This document shows, in pieces, positions 10,694 through 20,971 of a DNA stretch of 64,000 nucleotides. The notes beneath the pieces are model-generated. The model had not been told where the DNA came from, made no database searches, and saw only the letters and a list, made by a program, of their open reading frames with translations. Source of the stretch: Schizochytrium sp. TIO01 (taxonomy: Eukaryota > Sar > Bigyra > Thraustochytrida > Thraustochytriidae); the NCBI GenBank assembly GCA_004764695.1, contig SMSO01000034.1, positions 3,418,501-3,482,500 of the forward strand, read 5' to 3'. Within the stretch, counting starts at the first letter, position 1. Every line of letters starts with the position of its first letter. The translations under genes and the position numbers were made by a program.

Positions 10694-11639
10694 AGCTATC
10701 TCCTCAGAAGGTAGCGCGGCTAACGAAGGCAGCACAGAACTTCTCGTTTGCGATTTGCCACCGGTCTATTTTGTCTTCAAGTCGTAGTAGTTGTGCTTCT
10801 GCTTTTCTTCTTTTCTTGGGGTTCGTGAGAGACTCTAGTCTAGGTATCTTATGAGTTTGGCGTATGTATGGGCTATACGTTGTAGTCATGTGGCGTACGG
10901 CAGGAACTGGCCAGCACTTAAAGGTAACAGTTTTGATACCTTCAAGTTTCAGCCGCGTGCATTTGTTCACTAGCATAGAACGATGTTTTTGCTTCTTCTT
11001 CGTTTCCTAGGATCAAATGAAGGTATTATCTCTCACCCGAATAGCATTATTTGAAACACACAGTGGTCGCACCAAAAGTAACCAATCTTCAAAGCAACTT
11101 TATATTTCTTGCATCGCTTCCAACTAAAAAAGGTTCTTAAACAACAAGCGATCAATCAGATTTCACAAGTCCATCAAGCTCGCCCAAGCTTCACAGTTCG
11201 CTCAAGCTAAACTAAGCAGGTCCTGATTGTCGGCAATCATGCATGATAACTATCAATCCATGCACATCAAATTGATGTTAGTATCTAGGTAGCAGGTTGG
11301 AACCTATCATCCCACGCTCGTTCTGGCACCTGTTCGCATTACAGAATTTGATTGATATTTTCGAACGAATTTACGTGGGCTAAGCCCAGTTACTAGACAC
11401 TACCCTGGGTACTACCTATTCTTAATCTACGTTCATGACCTCAGCTCTTAGCATATCTCATCAAAGCGAGAACATCCTCGACAACATCAACAACATCAAC
11501 ACTTGCGCTTGATCTCCTCTCCTGGGAGGAAACTTCGGGCACCTGTGCGCCACCCCGTAGCTCTCCTCTGTGGAGGCGTTCTACTCCACCCTTCTAGTCA
11601 GCAGCTGTAGCACAGCAGACTTCGTACCCGCACTCAACC
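10694..11639. other. Divergent promoter region
   Basis: About 950 bases between divergently transcribed genes. A 90-residue basic frame at 10704-10976 (minus) lacks any family signal and was not accepted. The 200 bases before 11640 are C/T-rich, as expected for a promoter or 5' UTR. Confidence 0.45.
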
Positions 11640-14616
11640 ATGGAGCGACCCACCTTGGTCATCATGGGCATGCGCGGCGCCGGCAAGTCGACGCTGGGCC
11701 GCATCGGTGCCTCCGCTCTCGGATACGTCTTTGTGGACATGGATGAGGTCCTCGAGTCGGAGCAGGGTCGTCCTTGCGGCGAGATCGTCGCTTCCGAGGG
11801 TTGGGATGGTTTTCGGGCTCTCGAGCTCCTTGCCTTTCGCAACACTCTTCTTAAGCATCCTGAGGGTGCTGTCATTTCTTGCGGTGGAGGTATCGTCGAG
11901 ACTCAAGAAGCCCGCGATCTCCTTAAGACCCTTTCTAATGTCATTTTTGTAGATCGCCACATCCAGGACATTTGCATCGACCTCGAGGCGAATCAGGCTC
12001 GCGAGGCCGCCTCCAAATCTGCAACACCATCACCATCACCAATAGTATCAGCATCAACAGACGAGGCAGAGGATGCCACAGAAGATGGGGCCTCTACTGG
12101 CGTCGCTGCATCGGATTCCTTGGCTCGCCGTCCTCAGTATGATGCCGGCGTGTTAGAGGTGTACGAGCGCCGTCTGCCGTGGTTCTTGGAATGTCTCTCT
12201 CATCGCTTTCCCATTCTGCTTGGTGATCGCAACTGGGCGCGCGTGTCCTGCGAGTTTGAATCTTTTGCAACTGCCATTTTCGCTGAGCCTGCTCCCTCAC
12301 CACTCCTACCAAACGCACGTATTCACCTTGCCTCCTCTGCCACAGAGGTTGGCCAGCTTGCAGCTGCTGGTGCAGACGCGGTCTGGCTCGCTGGTGCTGA
12401 ACCCCTCGACCAGTGGCCCGCGAAGGTGGCAATGACACGCCGCCGTACGGTGCTGCCTGTAGTAGTTGATGCAGGCGGGGATGTACAACTTGCGGCACTC
12501 GCGATGCAGCTCGGTGCGGAGTGCGTCGCTGCGGATTGTGTCGAGGTTGTCGAGCAGTCACTGCAAGCTGTGCTCCCTCGTTGGGCCGGGTCCACAGTAT
12601 TCGCGCTCCGTGTTGCTGCCAAAGACCTCTCTAGCGAAGACGCTATTATCGCTGCCGTGAGCAAGTACACGGGAACTGCTCTGTCGGAGGCTGCTTCGAG
12701 AATCGCCATGCTCGTAGTGACTGCGCCGAAGATTGCCGACGCCATGGAGGCTGTCAGGCTCGTGGCCGCACTGGACAGGATCATCAACGGAAAGGTTTCA
12801 GGTATTACCTTGCCCAAGGTTGCCGCCTTCATGCTCGATGTCGCTGGTGCAGAGGGAGATGGAGTTCCACTGGCGCAGGCACTTGTCTCTGGAAGGTGTG
12901 GACCCTCAATCCTCCCGCTCACGCCAGCGGCGGCTGTGCGGCTACGGGAGGACCTTCCAGTAAATCCAGAGCAGCACTATTGCTTGATCGGAGGAGCTAT
13001 TCGTTCGTCTCCGTCACCCGTTATGCACAATGCAGGCTTCAAGGCACTCGGGAATGGCATCGAGGTACACGCTATGCGAGACGAAGGATGCAGAACGCAT
13101 ACAGACTGTAATTGGGGCCGAGAGGTTTAGGGGAGCAAGCGTCACCATGCCACACAAGGAGCTTGTGCGAGCTTACATGGACACTGTTTCGAATGCTGCA
13201 GAGCGCATTGGAGCCATCAACACCGTCGTGAAGAATGAGAAGGATGAGCTTCACGGAGACAACACAGACTGGTATGGACTTTATCAACTCGCCAAGAATG
13301 GCATTGAGGCTCGCAGCGAGAAGGGTCTCGCCACGTCTGGAGCAGCGCTTCTTCTTGGAGCTGGCGGCACTGCACTTGCGGCAGCTTACTGTGTGGAACA
13401 GCTCGGTCTCCGTCTCTTTGTGTGGAACAGGTCGCGGGAGCGGGCGGAGAAGCTCACTCAGGCGTTCCCTGGCACTGTCGTGGATGACCTCGATGCCTTT
13501 GACGAGCCTGTGGACCTCATTATTGGGCTTGTGCCAGCCTCATCTGCATTGTGCATGCCACATGAGGCGTTCTTGCGTAAGCACGAGCCGGTGGTTGTGG
13601 ACGTGGCCTACAGACCACGACAAACCGCACTGCTGAAGCAAGCCGCGAGCTGCGGGTGCATCACCTACGAGGGCATTGATATGCTCGTTGAACAGGGCCT
13701 CATGCAAATGTCACTCTGGTCTGGAATCCCTGTCGAGCACGTGCCACGCCGTGAGATGGAGTGTGCTGCGCGGAACTTTTATGCGGATACAGACCCTGCG
13801 TGCGAACGGTACTATCTATTTGGACATCCAATTGGAGCGTCTCCGTCTCCAACTTTCCACAATCAGGGTTTTCAGGATCTTAGGATGACACGTTACTACT
13901 CCTTGTGTGAGAGTCTTGACATTAAGGTCGTGGAAAACAAAGTGAAGGAGCCGAGCTTCCGCGGTGCATCGGTAACTATTCCGCACAAGGAGTCTGTGGC
14001 ACCCTTCTTGGACGAACTTTCCCCAGCAGCAGAGAGCATCGGCGCGGTAAATACAATTGCTCGCCGCCAAGACGGTACCCTCTTTGGAGATAACACTGAC
14101 TGGCAAGGCATTCGTGCGCTCTTGGAAAGCTCGCCTCGACTTTCAAGTATCAAGAATGACGGGGCTGGCCCCGCGGTTTTACTTGTGATCGGTGCAGGAG
14201 GCACCGCATTAGCAGCAAGCTACTGTGCAATTCAGATGGGTTTGCAGTTGATCGTGTACAACCGCACATATGAAAAGGCCGCTGCTGTGGCAGACCGCTT
14301 CGGAGGATCAGCAGTACGTTCACTTGAGGAAATTCCTGCCGTGGATTGTATTGTGGGTACTGTGCCAAGTGGCGCCGGATTTACTGCTCCTGAGCACCTT
14401 CTTGCGTCCAAACCTGTGGTGCTGGATGCTGCTTATCGTCCGCGTCGCACAAAGCTGTTGCAGCAGGCTGCACAGCATGGGTGTGAAACTTTTGAGGGCA
14501 TCCAAATGCTTATTGAGCAGGGTATTGCTCAGTTTAAGTTGTGGACAGGATGCGAGCCACCTCGTACCAGAATGGAGGAGGCGGTATATGCGTTCTATGT
14601 ACAGGGTGAAATTTAA
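11640..14616 (+). CDS. AROM-like fusion: shikimate kinase, degenerate 3-dehydroquinase, two shikimate dehydrogenases (one apparent frameshift)
   Basis: About 991 residues if a single extra base near 13053 is discounted. Residues 1-220: shikimate kinase, with Walker A GMRGAGKST, DMDE, GWDGFRALE, CGGGIV and the RRPQY...YERRLPW lid, enlarged by a Ser/Thr/Ala-rich insert. About 223-440: type I dehydroquinase-like region (GADAVWL, GAECVAADC, ILPLTPAA) in which the catalytic His and Schiff-base Lys are not recognisable. About 447-715 and 723-991: two tandem shikimate dehydrogenase domains, both with SPSP substrate serines, RGASVT-PHK (catalytic Lys), GDNTDW (catalytic Asp) and GAGGTALAA (NADP loop). 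Fungal/stramenopile AROM has DHQS-EPSPS-SK-DHQD-SDH; the first two are absent here. The frame changes by +1 in GGGAATG, inside the first SDH; both sides are otherwise open. Confidence 0.85.
13050..13056 (+). other. Apparent single-base insertion (frame change +1) in first SDH domain
   Basis: Upstream the frame reads GFKALG and would continue into a stop after 25 unrelated codons. Downstream the next frame reads MASRYTLCE, which aligns with MTRYYSLCE at the equivalent point of the second SDH copy. One of the two A residues after GGG is therefore surplus. No known +1 programmed slip site is visible. Confidence 0.75.
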
Positions 14617-16274
14617 AGAAGGCATCATGTCCATCTCGACTGCTGTCTTATCCCACTCATACTCCTCGATGCTCTCTCCTTCTCATCTTACAGGTTCCCT
14701 CCGAAGTTGAACTTTTTGATGCAATTTGAGTGCGCAGAAAACCATAGCGTTTCAACAAAGGGCCTCTGCTCCACCTTCTTATAACATTGTATAGTAGGCA
14801 TTTAGCTTACTTTGAAGTGAGAAACCCATTCGCAGCAAGAACAATAGACTTTTGTTGCTTTTGCATTGCTTGGGATCCCACTTATCTATTCAATATTTCG
14901 CCTCGAATTGGCTGGGGAAAAGTCCAAGTCACTCGAACGGTATGATAGTTTCCTTTTAGAAAATGACCATTTCTACACTATATCTTTTTCTGTTGAACTT
15001 GCAAAGAAGTATTTTTTCTTGCTATACCAAATATGCCATGAACTATTATTATCCATACTCTCAAAACTTATAGGGGTTGATTAGGAGGGTACTAGCGGCC
15101 ACTCTTAATACTTTAAACATCAACCGACCTCTTATCCCCGGCAACGATCCGAGCATAGTTTGTAAGTCAACTTGTCATTCTAGGGCTTACAGTGATGCCT
15201 TGATCAAATACATTATTGTGTCTAGCAGTTATTTAGCATGTACTACTACAGGCCGTTTGTCCATGGCGAACTTTGAATTACTGGTGACCGTGAAAAAAAA
15301 CTATAATCGTTTGTACGTAGGCAGGTACTAGGCCACTTTTAAAGCTTGGAAATATATATAATTAAATGTTGCTATCATTTTTTATGCTCAATCTATGATA
15401 AGACAATAAGGGTAGCTTTTATGCATTTAAAAAATATGAAAAAACATTAGAGAAGGGCTTTCGGTTACTTAGTTGACTTTGAATTTGCATACGCAGCACA
15501 AACAACTAAATTCTCGACTACGATTGAAATGACCATATTCTACCTTGAGCTGGCGCACTATCGTATTTACTTCTGGTATGTCTTTAGTTAAAAAAAAGTG
15601 ACAATTCAGGTCAGAATTGACATGGGTTCCCAGGTTACAAGTTATCAAGTATGCTACCATATATATATATTCCTAGTAGGTGCTAATTTTACTTTCTTGA
15701 AAACAAGAAAAGAAAATACCGTGAGCAAGCAGACAAGAGACTGTTAGCAATATTCAGAGGATAAAGACGTGGGTGAAGGATGAAAATTGCGATAAACACG
15801 ATGATCCAAATAAAATTACTATACGTAAGGACTTGAGAAGAAGAAATGAAGTCTGCAGTTGTTGGTTTTGTGTGTGTTGTGGGCTACATGGGGAGGTAAA
15901 CACTCCTGTTACGAGCTTTTTTTGCATTCGTAATGATGTATGCATACCTTTTAACCCATGCGCTCAGGAGCGAAGAAGAGGTTTTCATCATGACACAGGA
16001 CATTCTTAGACCGCGGTTAACCACACTGGCAGCCACGTATCATTAATCCGTCCGTATTATGATATGTGAGTTTTTAAAGAAAAAGGTTTTTCCTGTCACT
16101 GTTGGGTCTTTCATTAGTGAGAATGTGCGTTTGTAACAAATGAAAGATTGGACAGAAGTGATTTAAAGAAGAGTTCACAGCCAGAAGCTGCTTGTACAAA
16201 TCGTACATACAGCACAATGTCAGAGAACATGTGAGGGGTTACACATGCACGCATGTTCGCTGGCGTACAGTAAT
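14617..16274. other. Convergent intergenic region, no supported gene
   Basis: About 1.65 kb of AT-rich sequence between two converging genes. Frames are short and biased to Phe/Leu/Ser/Ile, as random AT-rich DNA gives. A TA-rich tract lies near 15660. Confidence 0.5.
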
Positions 16275-17315
16275 TTACTCCTTCATGTTGTCATCATCAT
16301 CGACGACATCGTCGTCATCACCGTCAATGTAGTTGCTGACGGTACCGGTGGAGGTAAAGCGAGCAGCAGCAGAGAGGGCGTGGCGGTCCTCGTTGAGTCC
16401 GAAGAGGTCGCGGTACATCGCGGTGATCTGCTCCACAGAGAGGAGAATGATCATAGCATGAGGTGCGCAGCGACCGTAGTAGGCGACAAAGCCAGTCCAG
16501 AACGCAAAGAACCCTTCGTTACGCAAGACCTTGGAAGCACAATCCATGACACCACGGTACGGCATCTTGCCAGTGGCCGGGTCAATACGCATGTTCTGGA
16601 GGCGGGACTTGATGAGATCAAAGGGAAGAGAGAGGAAGGCACAGCAGAAACCGGCGACGGCAGAAGAGGCCATGCGGGTGGTCATGGAGTCCGGGTCGTG
16701 GGTAACCTTTACGATGGCTTGCTTGGCCTCATCGTAGCAGGCAAGCATACCGACGTTCATGCTCATACCACGGAGAATGTTGGGCAAGAGACCGCTCCAG
16801 AGACCGGCAACACCCTCAGACTTGGAGATGCGAACAAGGGCGTCAAAGACGTTCTTGTAGCCACGACGCTGCTCGATGGGCTTGGTGCCGTCGCTCTGCA
16901 TGCGAACAAGGGCCACGTCGAATGGAGTACCGATGCAGACAGCGATGGCACCACTGCAGAGACCGCTGACAGTCTTTTGCCAGAAAGGAATGTCTGCTCC
17001 GCCGTTGAGTTCCTGCAGCTTGTTGCTGAAGGAGCGGTGGAGACCAATGCGGGCAGTTCCGTAAGTAGCCTGGCGGGTTAGAGAGGCAGAGAGACCAGAG
17101 TAGAGACCCTTGATGCCATCGGCCTTGACGGCATCGCGCACAATTTGCATAGAGCTGGGCTTGGCCTGACCGGGGGCGAGGCCCTCACCAGCGAGCTGGA
17201 GACGAACCTTGGTCAAATCGATGGGGTGGATACAAGACGAGGCAAAGCATGCAGCCATGCCACCGCACACGAACGGCTGCAGGGTCTCTGCTACGGAGCT
17301 CTGTTGCTGAGGCAT
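16275..17315 (-). CDS. Mitochondrial carrier family protein, oxoglutarate/malate or dicarboxylate carrier type
   Basis: 346 residues with three tandem carrier repeats of about 100 residues and six membrane helices, placing it in the mitochondrial inner membrane. The odd-helix signature Px[D/E]xx[K/R] appears three times: HPIDLTKVRLQ, TPFDVALVRMQ and LPFDLIKSRLQ, each followed later by a matrix-helix element (DGIKGLYSGL, EGVAGLWSGL, EGFFAFWTGF). The segment TRQATYGTARIGL after repeat 1 and the R-x-x-x-M-N-V-G-M-L segment in helix four are typical of the oxoglutarate carrier and dicarboxylate carrier group, which exchanges dicarboxylates between matrix and cytosol. The C-terminal 45 residues form an unusual Asp-rich tail (GDDDDVVDDDD) not needed for transport. 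No intron. Confidence 0.88.
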   Translation of the reverse strand: MPQQQSSVAETLQPFVCGGMAACFASSCIHPIDLTKVRLQLAGEGLAPGQAKPSSMQIVRDAVKADGIKGLYSGLSASLTRQATYGTARIGLHRSFSNKLQELNGGADIPFWQKTVSGLCSGAIAVCIGTPFDVALVRMQSDGTKPIEQRRGYKNVFDALVRISKSEGVAGLWSGLLPNILRGMSMNVGMLACYDEAKQAIVKVTHDPDSMTTRMASSAVAGFCCAFLSLPFDLIKSRLQNMRIDPATGKMPYRGVMDCASKVLRNEGFFAFWTGFVAYYGRCAPHAMIILLSVEQITAMYRDLFGLNEDRHALSAAARFTSTGTVSNYIDGDDDDVVDDDDNMKE

Positions 17316-17561
17316 GGTCGGTCTTAAGGTTTACAAGCTCACGCACGCACGTACGGGTTGAAAGATATGTAGATAGCCTGACGCTCCTCAGTGGCTTCCG
17401 CTTCGGCTTCTTAGTTTGGTTTGGGTTTGGGTTTTGCCGCTTCTTCAGTTCAGGCTCTCTCTCTGCCTGCTTGAGGATTTGCCAAGGTTTACCTGTTGGC
17501 AGAAGGTTTGCTTGAAGCGTTGTAGCTTGGACTGCACTCTTTCCCTTTCTGTTTCTTACTC

Positions 17562-17683
17562 TTGTTTGTTTGTTTGTTTGTTTGTTTGTTTGTTTGTTTG
17601 TTTGTTTGTTGGTTTGTTTGTTTGTTTGTTTGTTTGTTTGTTTGTTTGTTTGTTTGTTTGTTTGTTTGTTTGTTTGTTTGTTT
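17562..17683. repeat. (TTTG)n microsatellite, about 30 units
   Basis: Nearly perfect TTTG array with one GGTTTG interruption near 17610. It lies about 250 bp upstream of the carrier gene's start and would read CAAA in a transcript of that gene. Confidence 0.95.
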
Positions 17684-17998
17684 ATTTTTGTTTTCTTTTG
17701 CCACGCGTTGGAACTGGTTCCAGTGAGGGCAAGAGCAAAAGGAATGAGTTAATGAATGGGTTGAAAACAACACGAAAGAGCCTTCGTACTAAGCGCCACG
17801 CTTCAAGAGCAGTTGCCAGTTTGCCGATAGCGAAAGACCTCAAGGGCAGAACAGAAAACAGCAAGCACCTCAGCAAGTCTCCTAGCTTGCTCTCCCTCCA
17901 AGGCACCCGCAGCCTGAGCGCTTAAGCGCGAGATCTCTGTCGGCACTTGGACAGTTAAAAGCAATCCATTCATAACAATATATCATAAAAACAGGTGC

Positions 17999-18000
<2 letters not shown>

Positions 18001-18030
<30 letters not shown>
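18001..18030. repeat. (ATC)n microsatellite
   Basis: Ten perfect trinucleotide units. Confidence 0.95.
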
Positions 18031-19179
18031 TTTGAACAAACAAACAAAATAAAATAAAAACATTATGATCTATGATTTATACGTGAATAGTTCTATTCGG
18101 TAGTAGGAGGAGGACGGGCATCTCGGGGATTAAAAAGTGCAAACGATAAAACCCCTTGCTTTGAGAAAGTGCCTAAGCCTCCTCGTTTCCGCTCACTTCT
18201 TTGGTATTGTCGCTGGTTTATTACTTCTTCTTCTTCTTCTTGGTTATGCGAGCTTGAGGGTGGTAGGGACCTCTCCTTCGATTTCTGATTTTTCGCTCCA
18301 AGTTTGATGATGATGTTTTTCTTGAGTGATTTTTCTTCATGTTTTTGGCTTCTTTTCCTTCGAGTTCTTTCCTAGCTAGCTAGCTAGCTTTCTTCCTTCC
18401 TGCTGGGCCCGCTCGGCGCCCGATAGACGAGCGTCTCAGACCGAGAGGGTTCGGGCCGGGGCAAATCGCTGTCTGTCTGAGGCCTCTGGTAGTCTTGGCG
18501 AGCTAGTTTGCTTCGCTTGTGGCTATTCCTTTGTCAGTTTCCACGCAAAATTGACTTCTTCGCTAGGAGTTCATCCATCCATTCATGATATTTATTCATT
18601 TATCTATTTCCAAAGTTATTTGTTCGTTGTTTATTTCTTTGGATTTCTTTGATTAAAAATAAAATAAATAAAAGAGGAATGAATAAATATTTCTTCTCCG
18701 GTGCGGTTGGCTTGGATATTGATCAATCAGTCGCTGGCGACGATAGACCCTGCCTCAATCGGCTGATTGAGCCGCGTTTGTTTGTTGCCATTCACATCCT
18801 TCTGCAGCGACCATCCACTTTCATCCTGATCGCCCATCTCCCTTAGTTATTCCCTGAAGGCCAGAAACAGGAAACTCTGACACTCGAAGACGATCTTCAT
18901 GAATTGTGCTGCTCCACCGATGTCCGATGTTCACCTATCAAACGATTCAATTGAATACGTAGATACTTAGATCCCCATCCAATCTCTCTGTGGCGCATCG
19001 AGTGTAAAACAGCCAAAGCCGATCAGCTCGTACGCTGCTCATGGCCTTCTTTCGTACAGTGCCACCACGAGATCGACCATTGAGCCGCTGCCAGCATCCA
19101 CTACACGCCTCGGGAAGTGGCTGGCAGCTGGCATGGTGGCGAGCGAGATCCTGCCGACACAGATACCACTACACTAAGT

Positions 19180-19229
19180 CTCACTCACTCACTCACTCAC
19201 TCACTCACTCACTCACTCACTCACTCACT
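19180..19229. repeat. (TCAC)n microsatellite
   Basis: Twelve perfect tetranucleotide units. Confidence 0.95.
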
Positions 19230-19478
19230 GTCGGATACAGCGCGCGACTCCGATGATGCGCCGGAGGCCGCCACAAAAACAGGCCTCCAGGCGGGAAGAA
19301 GGCAACACAGAGAGCAACTCCACTCGCTCACACACAAGGCAAGCACCGCCTTCTACGTGTCGAAAGGAGGCGGCGACTCAGCGCTTCACGGAACTTGCTC
19401 GTGTATTGGAACTGCTTAAACATAGGAACTCGAATTCGCTCAAATTCGAAAATTCGAAAATTTGAAATTTGAAATTTC

Positions 19479-19518
19479 AAATTCAAATTCAAATTCAAAT
19501 TCAAATTCAAATTCAAAT
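19479..19518. repeat. (AAATTC)n hexanucleotide repeat
   Basis: About six perfect units, preceded by degenerate AAATTTG/AAATTTC units from 19441, so the array seems to have grown from a palindromic AAATTT core. Confidence 0.9.
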
Positions 19519-19624
19519 CCAAACGCTCAGAAATTCAAATCCTCCCAAGGTGGCATTTAAACCTTCAAATTCGAATCGAAGGCGGAGAATCCTCAAGATC
19601 AGTCGCATCATCATCGTCTGCTTA

Positions 19625-19642
19625 AGAGAGAGGAGAGGGGGG

Positions 19643-19679
<37 letters not shown>

Positions 19680-19680
19680 G
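19625..19680. repeat. (GA)n purine tract
   Basis: Mostly GA dinucleotides with short G runs; strongly purine on the plus strand. Confidence 0.85.
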
Positions 19681-20790
19681 AACATACGCAGGAAGGAAGG
19701 AAGGACTGGAAGAAGAAGAAGGGTAAAAAGTTAAGAAAGGATAAAAGAAATTAAGAATTATAAAACATTCTTTTTAAGTTTAAAAGCACTTTTTTTGTTA
19801 TTGCAGAAACTAGAAAATACGAAGCGAACTTGGATCGCAATGCATCCTTTAGGTTTTAGGATTCATGAAAAGGACAAATAATAAGAGGTCCTCCTCCCAG
19901 CTTGGCTTCAAACTTGAGCGTGCTTCCCGTCAACAAGCGAAGAAATGGCTTGCCATGGCTTATACTTTCCAATGGTTCATCACAAGCGCCGTCATTCCTT
20001 TTCAAGGTGATGATGAGCCAACCTGATTCAGTTCAGGAAGGAAAGTCACAAGAGTGCATGGGGGGATACTTGATTATCGACCCGGTGCACTCAATCGAGG
20101 GGATCCCATAAAATATGAGGGAGCGCAGTGAGGGGGGATAAGAATGGAGGAATACGCGGGGCCTGTATTAGACTCACAGAGCTTTTCCGCGGGCTTTCTT
20201 GGGGAGATAGGAAGATTGCAAGTGCGAAGCGTTGTGTTTGTCGGTCTGTTTCCAAACGTTTGTGCGTCAGCTCGGACTGTTGTCTCTGCCTTGATTGCAT
20301 CTCAAGTTTTCAAGGCCCTTCAGAGCTTGCCCGATTCTTGTGTCGCTCCTTGCGTAGTAAGCATCGGCAGTGCAGAGAGGTCTCAGCCAAGCGCTCCAGC
20401 CGCTGATATTGGGCCAGGGCTCGCCAGCCTCCGTGGGAACTGCTGTAAGGAGGGAGCAAACTAGTTCTCTTCCATCTTAATGCGGCCACCGTTCCTAATT
20501 TATAAAAGAAATACACAAAAGGGATGATGAAAACAGAATTAGCGGGTGCGCCATCATTTCATGGAGATGGGATGTTGAGGAAGGACCTGCAATTATGATT
20601 GCACCATCACTCTGCATCCCTTGCCGCCGCCAACAAAGTCGGACCGTCTAGCGCATCATGCGTCATCATGCTCCCGAGAAACACCAGCAGAGAAGGGTTG
20701 AGCATGCCAGGATTCTTGTTCTACGTCATGCCTTTCTTCTTCTTTTCCTCTCATAACTAACTCTTCAGGTCTCATTTTATCATTAAATTT

Positions 20791-20823
20791 AGAAATCTTT
20801 AAAAGAAAAATTTAAAGATTTCT
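20791..20823. repeat. Perfect 13-bp inverted repeat with 7-base loop
   Basis: Arms AGAAATCTTTAAA (20791-20803) and TTTAAAGATTTCT (20811-20823) are exact reverse complements. It could form a hairpin or cruciform; no gene adjoins it, so a terminator role is not indicated. Confidence 0.8.
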
Positions 20824-20900
20824 CTAAGAAGGCTTCACAAGTCCCCTGAGATACCTATGATAACCATATTACTTACGTTAAGTATACTGAGATAATAATA

Positions 20901-20971
20901 TTCTTTCTGTCCCTAGTACCTTGTAAAGGTTAACTTCATTTTGAACAAGCTTAAATAGAGGGACAGATAGA
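20901..20971. repeat. 14-bp imperfect inverted repeat flanking 43 bases
   Basis: Arms TTCTTTCTGTCCCT (20901-20914) and AGGGACAGATAGAA (20958-20971) pair with one mismatch. This could be the relic of a very short terminal-inverted-repeat element, but flanking target duplications are not seen. Confidence 0.5.

Noticed and set aside
10704-10976. 90-codon minus-strand frame upstream of the adenylyltransferase
   Set aside because: No family signal and it does not join in phase to the adenylyltransferase; probably chance.
12094-12922. Minus-strand frames of 155 and 199 codons opposite the shikimate fusion
   Set aside because: Shadow frames of a GC-rich coding region; low-complexity Ala/Ser/Arg composition and no domain.
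16245-17081. 278-codon plus-strand frame opposite the mitochondrial carrier
   Set aside because: Shadow of the carrier gene; the three carrier signatures fix the minus strand as coding.
17416-17925. Frame of 169 codons over the TTTG array
   Set aside because: Repeat artefact (VCLF units); flanks have no domain signal and the carrier gene is on the other strand.
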